A stretch of DNA of 17,999 nucleotides, from the NCBI GenBank assembly GCA_007120685.1, contig SKNG01000184.1, forward strand, positions 1-17,999, read 5' to 3'. This DNA is from Paracoccaceae bacterium. Lineage in GTDB: Bacteria; Pseudomonadota; Alphaproteobacteria; Rhodobacterales; Rhodobacteraceae. A program made the translations under genes and the position numbers. This document shows positions 14,793 to 17,999 of this stretch, in pieces (positions within the stretch are counted from its first letter, which is position 1; each line of letters starts with the position of its first letter). The notes under the pieces were generated by a model that saw only the letters and a list, made by a program, of their open reading frames with translations, made no database searches and was not told the DNA's origin.

Positions 14793-15698
14793 ATGTTCGC
14801 GCCTGTCCAGCTTGACGATGCCACCCCTGTCACCCTGCCGGAAGCGGGCATTGCCCGCCCGGCCGCGCAGGCGCTGTCGCCGGAGCATGTGGCGCCGGCG
14901 CCGCTGGCATTGCCCGCGCCCGCGCAATTCGAGACGGTGGTGGGGCTGGTCAAGTCGGTCTTTGGTGTGCCGGCGGTGGGTATCGCGCTGCACGGGGCGC
15001 CGGGCGCCAGCGGGCGGGGGGTCTACCGGTCGTTTCTGGAAACGCCGCTGATCCGGCCTGCCGATGACGGCGGCGAGGACGAAGTGATCGGCGCCCTGCG
15101 CATCCTGGATACCGCCGAGCGCCAGTTCACCGATCAGGACTGCATCATGCTGGAAGGTTTCGCCCGGCTGATCGTCGATCAGGTGGACCTATGGGCCGAG
15201 GCCAGCCGCGACGTGCTGACCGGCGCCATGACCCGCCGCGCCTTTGGCGAGGCGCTGAAAAAGACCCTTGCGGCGCAGGAACGCCATGGCGGCACCGCGA
15301 CGCTGCTGATGTTCGATCTGGATCACTTCAAGGCGATCAACGACACCTATGGCCATGCCGCCGGCGATGCGGTGCTGAAATGCGTCGCCCGCGTGGTGCG
15401 GCGCGAATTGCGCGTCGAAGACAGTTTCGGCCGGCTGGGCGGCGAGGAATTCGGCGTGCTGCTGGATCATGTCGGCACCGAAAGCGCCCGCGACGTGGCC
15501 GAGCGCATTCGCCGCGCCATCGAGGCGGCGCAGGTGCCGGGGATGGAGCATATCGCCTTTACCGCCAGCATCGGGGTCGCGCCGCGCGCGCTGGCGCGCG
15601 ACGGTGCCGCCGCCTGGCTGGACGCGGCCGATGCCGCGCTTTACCGGGCAAAGGCCGAGGGGCGCAACCGCGTGTTCATCGCCACCGGCGACGCCTGA
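14793..15698 (+). CDS. Diguanylate cyclase with GAF-like sensor and GGDEF domain
   Basis: 301 residues, no membrane segment, so cytosolic. After an Ala/Pro-rich start (1-45), residues 46-136 look like a short GAF domain (FETVVGLVKSVFGVPAVGIA ... DEVIGALRILDTAERQFTDQD). The GGDEF domain spans about 138-298: DVLTGAMTRRAF, DLDHFKAINDTYGHAAGD (175-192), and the active-site GGEEF at 216-220. An RxxD inhibitory site (RVED, 207-210) sits with the same spacing before GGEEF as in PleD, so c-di-GMP product inhibition is expected. It makes c-di-GMP from two GTP; the GAF-like ligand is unknown. No EAL domain is attached. The ATG at 14793 is the only plausible start in this frame near the family's length; upstream codons are improbable and the ribosome binding site is weak. 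Confidence 0.88.
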   Translation: MFAPVQLDDATPVTLPEAGIARPAAQALSPEHVAPAPLALPAPAQFETVVGLVKSVFGVPAVGIALHGAPGASGRGVYRSFLETPLIRPADDGGEDEVIGALRILDTAERQFTDQDCIMLEGFARLIVDQVDLWAEASRDVLTGAMTRRAFGEALKKTLAAQERHGGTATLLMFDLDHFKAINDTYGHAAGDAVLKCVARVVRRELRVEDSFGRLGGEEFGVLLDHVGTESARDVAERIRRAIEAAQVPGMEHIAFTASIGVAPRALARDGAAAWLDAADAALYRAKAEGRNRVFIATGDA

Positions 15699-15815
15699 GC
15701 GCCGGGCAGTCCTTCAAAGCAATCTGCGTCGCCCGCGCCACCCATGGGCAAGGTGATGACCCGGCCGCGTCGCCGTTCGGTATCGTACTTTTGGCAGGCC
15801 GCGCGGTTCCTCGCC

Positions 15816-15840
15816 GGCCAGCGGGCAGTCTGTGCTGGCC
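15816..15840. terminator. Hairpin between convergent genes
   Basis: GGCCAGC (15816-15822) and GCTGGCC (15834-15840) form a perfect 7-bp stem with an 11-base loop between the converging cyclase and lipoprotein genes. No T-tract flanks it on either side, so termination is uncertain. Confidence 0.4.
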
Positions 15841-15851
15841 TGCAGTGGCGG

Positions 15852-16187
15852 CTAGGCCAGTGTCAGACCGTCGTCGCCATCATTGTCTGCCGGTGGCGGT
15901 GCTTCCGGCGCGGGGGCCGGTTCGGGCTCGGGTTCGGGTTCTGGTTCGGGTTCGGGGGCCGGTTCGGGGGCTGGTGCAGGCGCGGGCGCCGGGGCCACGG
16001 CCGGCGCCGGCATCGTGGGGTCGGGCGCGTCCAGAAAGCTGCAATCGGCGGGGTCGGCCCGCCCCTGCGCGTCAAATCCGCAAGCCGAGCCGCCGCCGGG
16101 CTGCAGACCGGGTGCGTTGCAGGCACCCAAAGCGGCCGCCAGCGCGATCGACGCAACAATGCGATAGGAATGGACTGGTGGCACCAT
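15852..16187 (-). CDS. Small lipoprotein with Pro/Glu/Ala repeat tail
   Basis: 111 residues from the ATG at 16187. A signal peptide (RIVASIALAAALGAC) ends in the lipobox L20-G21-A22-C23, so the mature protein should be lipid-anchored at Cys23 in the envelope. Another Cys occurs in the SACGFD segment shortly after. From about residue 58 it is a Pro-Ala then Pro-Glu dipeptide run, ending in the acidic ADNDGDDGLTLA. Such tails are extended spacers; binding peptidoglycan or cations is possible but not shown. The AAGGAG at 16196-16191 is only three bases from the ATG, so the next codon, a GTG at 16184 (six bases), may be the real start. No family recognised. It is divergent from prfC. Confidence 0.7.
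   Translation of the reverse strand: MVPPVHSYRIVASIALAAALGACNAPGLQPGGGSACGFDAQGRADPADCSFLDAPDPTMPAPAVAPAPAPAPAPEPAPEPEPEPEPEPEPAPAPEAPPPADNDGDDGLTLA
15919..15996. repeat. Hexanucleotide tandem repeat inside the lipoprotein gene
   Basis: Thirteen consecutive six-base units starting with GG: GGTTCG, GGCTCG, GGTTCG, GGTTCT, GGTTCG, GGTTCG, GGGGCC, GGTTCG, GGGGCT, GGTGCA, GGCGCG, GGCGCC, GGGGCC. On the coding strand they give the Pro-Glu and Pro-Ala dipeptides. Copy-number change would alter spacer length without breaking the frame. Confidence 0.8.
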
Positions 16188-16219
16188 ACTCTCCTTTTCC
16201 AAACAACATTATCATCAGA

Positions 16220-16249
16220 TTGACGTAACGTAACACAGTTTCGCTTATA
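16220..16249 (+). promoter_or_regulatory. Sigma-70-type promoter for prfC
   Basis: TTGACG (16220-16225) and CTTATA (16244-16249) are separated by 18 bases in a locally AT-rich patch. The expected transcript start is near 16257, giving a leader of about 50 bases before the ATG at 16308. Confidence 0.55.
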
Positions 16250-16307
16250 AACGAAGAAAAACGCGCCCGGCTTGCCGTGCAGCGGGCACTGGCCTATACG
16301 CCCAGCC

Positions 16308-17924
16308 ATGCCCGATACCGTGCCCCAGACCTCGAACCGCGCCGTGCTGCCGCCGGAGATTGCCCAGCGGCGGACATTCGCCATCATCAGCCATCCCGAT
16401 GCCGGCAAGACCACGCTGACCGAGAAATTCCTGCTTTATGGCGGCGCCATCCAGATGGCCGGTCAGGTGCGCGCCAAGGGCGAGGCGCGGCGCACGCGGT
16501 CGGACTTCATGCAGATGGAAAAGGACCGGGGCATTTCGGTCTCGGCCTCGGCGATGTCGTTCGATTTCGACGGCCACCGCTTCAATCTGGTCGACACCCC
16601 GGGCCACAGCGATTTCTCCGAGGATACCTATCGCACGCTGACGGCGGTGGATGCGGCGATCATGGTCATCGATGGCGCCAAGGGGGTGGAGAGCCAGACC
16701 CAGAAACTTTTCGAGGTCTGTCGGCTGCGTGATCTGCCGATCCTGACCTTCTGCAACAAGATGGACCGCGAGGCGCGCGAGACCTTCGAGATAATCGACG
16801 AGATTCAGGAAAACCTTGCCATCGACGTGACCCCGGCATCCTGGCCGATCGGGCAGGGGCGGGATTTCATCGGCTGTTATGACCTGCTGCATGACCGGCT
16901 GGAGCTGATGGACCGGGCCGACCGCAACCGGGTGGCGGAATCGATCCGCATCGAGGGGCTGACGGATCCGACGCTGGCCGAGCATGTGCCCGCCGACCTG
17001 CTGGAACGCCTGCGCGAGGAAGTGGAAATGGCGCGCGGGCTGTTACCGGCATTCGACCGCGAGGCCGTGCTGAACGGGTCGATGACGCCGATCTGGTTCG
17101 GCTCGGCGATCAATTCCTTCGGGGTGCGGGAATTGATGCAGGGCGTGGCGGCCTATGCGCCGCCGCCGCAGGTGCTGAAGACCGACAAGCGCCAGGTCGC
17201 ACCGGAGGAAAGCGCGGTTTCGGGCTTCGTGTTCAAGGTGCAGGCCAATATGGACCCCAAGCACCGCGACCGGGTGGCGTTTCTGCGTCTCGCCTCGGGC
17301 CATTTCACGCGCGGGATGAAGCTGCACCATGTGCGCGCGGGCAAGCCGATGGCGGTGACCAACCCGGTGCTGTTCCTGGCCGCCGACCGGGAACTGGCAG
17401 AAGAGGCCTGGGCGGGCGATATCATCGGCATCCCCAACCACGGGCAGTTGCGCATCGGCGATACGCTGACCGAGGGCGAGGCGATCCGCTTCACCGGTAT
17501 CCCTTCCTTCGCGCCGGAACTGTTGCGCACGGCGCGGGCGGGCGATCCGATGAAGGCCAAGCATCTGGAAAAGGCGCTGATGCAATTCGCCGAGGAGGGT
17601 GCTGCCAAGGTGTTCAAGCCTGCCATGGGTTCGGGCTTCATCGTCGGTGTGGTGGGGGCGCTGCAGTTCGAGGTGCTGGCGTCACGGATCGAGCTGGAAT
17701 ACGGGCTGCCGGTGCGGTTTGAGCCGACGCAGTTCACCTCGGCGCGCTGGGTGGCGGGACCGAAGGCGGCGCTGGAGGGTTTTGCCAATGCCAACAAGGG
17801 GCATATGGCGGCCGATCATGACGGCGACCCGGTCTATCTGACGCGGTTGCAATGGGATATCGACCGGGTGGCGCGTGACCATCCGGCGCTGACGCTGACC
17901 GCGACCAAGGAAATGATGGTCTGA
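16308..17924 (+). CDS. prfC: Peptide chain release factor 3 (RF3 GTPase)
   Basis: 538 residues, near the usual 525-535. GTPase motifs: HPDAGKTT (29-36, P-loop), the switch I region with FMQMEKDRGISVSAS, DTPGHSDF (96-103), NKMD (150-153) and a G5 region at FGSAINSFGV. The G-domain is followed by EF-Tu-like domain II and the RF3 C-terminal domain, ending TKEMMV. The RF3-type P-loop (SHPDAGKTTLTEKFLLYGGA) and SFGV set it apart from EF-G and LepA. RF3 uses GTP to release RF1 or RF2 from the ribosome after peptide release. The start at 16308 gives MPDTVPQTSNRAVLPPEI; a longer upstream frame is unlikely. No clear ribosome binding site is visible upstream (GCCTATACGCCCAGCC), which is odd for this gene. 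Confidence 0.95.
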   Translation: MPDTVPQTSNRAVLPPEIAQRRTFAIISHPDAGKTTLTEKFLLYGGAIQMAGQVRAKGEARRTRSDFMQMEKDRGISVSASAMSFDFDGHRFNLVDTPGHSDFSEDTYRTLTAVDAAIMVIDGAKGVESQTQKLFEVCRLRDLPILTFCNKMDREARETFEIIDEIQENLAIDVTPASWPIGQGRDFIGCYDLLHDRLELMDRADRNRVAESIRIEGLTDPTLAEHVPADLLERLREEVEMARGLLPAFDREAVLNGSMTPIWFGSAINSFGVRELMQGVAAYAPPPQVLKTDKRQVAPEESAVSGFVFKVQANMDPKHRDRVAFLRLASGHFTRGMKLHHVRAGKPMAVTNPVLFLAADRELAEEAWAGDIIGIPNHGQLRIGDTLTEGEAIRFTGIPSFAPELLRTARAGDPMKAKHLEKALMQFAEEGAAKVFKPAMGSGFIVGVVGALQFEVLASRIELEYGLPVRFEPTQFTSARWVAGPKAALEGFANANKGHMAADHDGDPVYLTRLQWDIDRVARDHPALTLTATKEMMV

Positions 17925-17938
17925 CAGAGGGACGCTTT

Positions 17939-17956
17939 CGGGGCATCTGGTCCCCG
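17939..17956 (+). terminator. Possible terminator hairpin after prfC
   Basis: CGGGG (17939-17943) can pair with CCCCG (17952-17956) around an 8-base loop, 15 bases after the stop codon, followed by TCTTCG. The stem is short and lacks a true T-tract, so this is weak. The remaining bases to the window end show no gene. Confidence 0.3.
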
Positions 17957-17999
17957 TCTTCGCTATTGGCGAGCCGGTGATTGGCCCGCCCCCGGCGGC

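Noticed and set aside
15191..16228. Plus-strand open frame overlapping the GGDEF gene and the lipoprotein gene
   Set aside because: Arg/Pro-rich product, no start signal, overlaps two better-supported genes.

Overview
The window comes from a GC-rich alphaproteobacterium, most likely Rhodobacterales (Rhodobacter/Paracoccus/Roseobacter relatives). This is inferred from GC-biased codon use, RTX proteins with the flanking modules common in that group, a TTGAT-N4-GTCAA (FnrL-type) site, and the style of the RhlE, RF3 and YciB homologues. I see no tRNA, rRNA, CRISPR array, intact insertion sequence or phage gene.

Layout. (1) 1-109: start of a leftward phosphonoacetaldehyde hydrolase gene (phnX). 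(2) 493-1971: an RTX/VCBS/dockerin-like secreted protein, preceded by a long leader that holds a terminator-like hairpin. (3) 1972-2790: a decayed stretch with dense dyad symmetries and the C-terminal remnant of a DUF6544/DUF6920-like gene. (4) 2791-4629: a multi-pass membrane protein and an exported proline-iminopeptidase-type alpha/beta hydrolase, tightly spaced. (5) 7872-4631, leftward: a rifampin-phosphotransferase-like PEP-utilising enzyme overlapping yciB by four bases. A TetR-type regulator diverges from it, and the shared intergenic region holds an FNR-like box and a separate TetR-operator-like dyad. (6) 8925-12938: a very large RTX protein gene built from about six tandem modules that resemble Hcp (the type VI secretion tube fold), then RTX repeats, a VCBS-like module and a dockerin-like module. 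It is broken by one stop codon and two frameshifts. (7) 14472-13003, leftward: RhlE-type DEAD-box helicase. (8) 14793-15698: GAF-like/GGDEF diguanylate cyclase with an intact catalytic motif and inhibitory site. (9) 16187-15852, leftward: small lipoprotein with a Pro/Glu/Ala repeat tail. (10) 16308-17924: peptide chain release factor 3.

The most interesting material is the RTX pair at 493 and 8925. The two genes share a C-terminal VCBS/dockerin-like/terminal block. Their leaders also match in layout: TTGACA or TTGACG 86-89 bases before the ATG, a 7-bp hairpin plus exactly seven Ts, then 18-20 bases to the start codon. The first gene has no codirectional gene upstream within the window, so its hairpin is better explained as part of its own leader than as the end of another transcript. 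Together these suggest a co-regulated pair of exported calcium-binding surface or matrix proteins, one of which carries Hcp-like modules in a type I-style protein with no type VI genes nearby. All family assignments are from reading motifs by eye; no database search was run.
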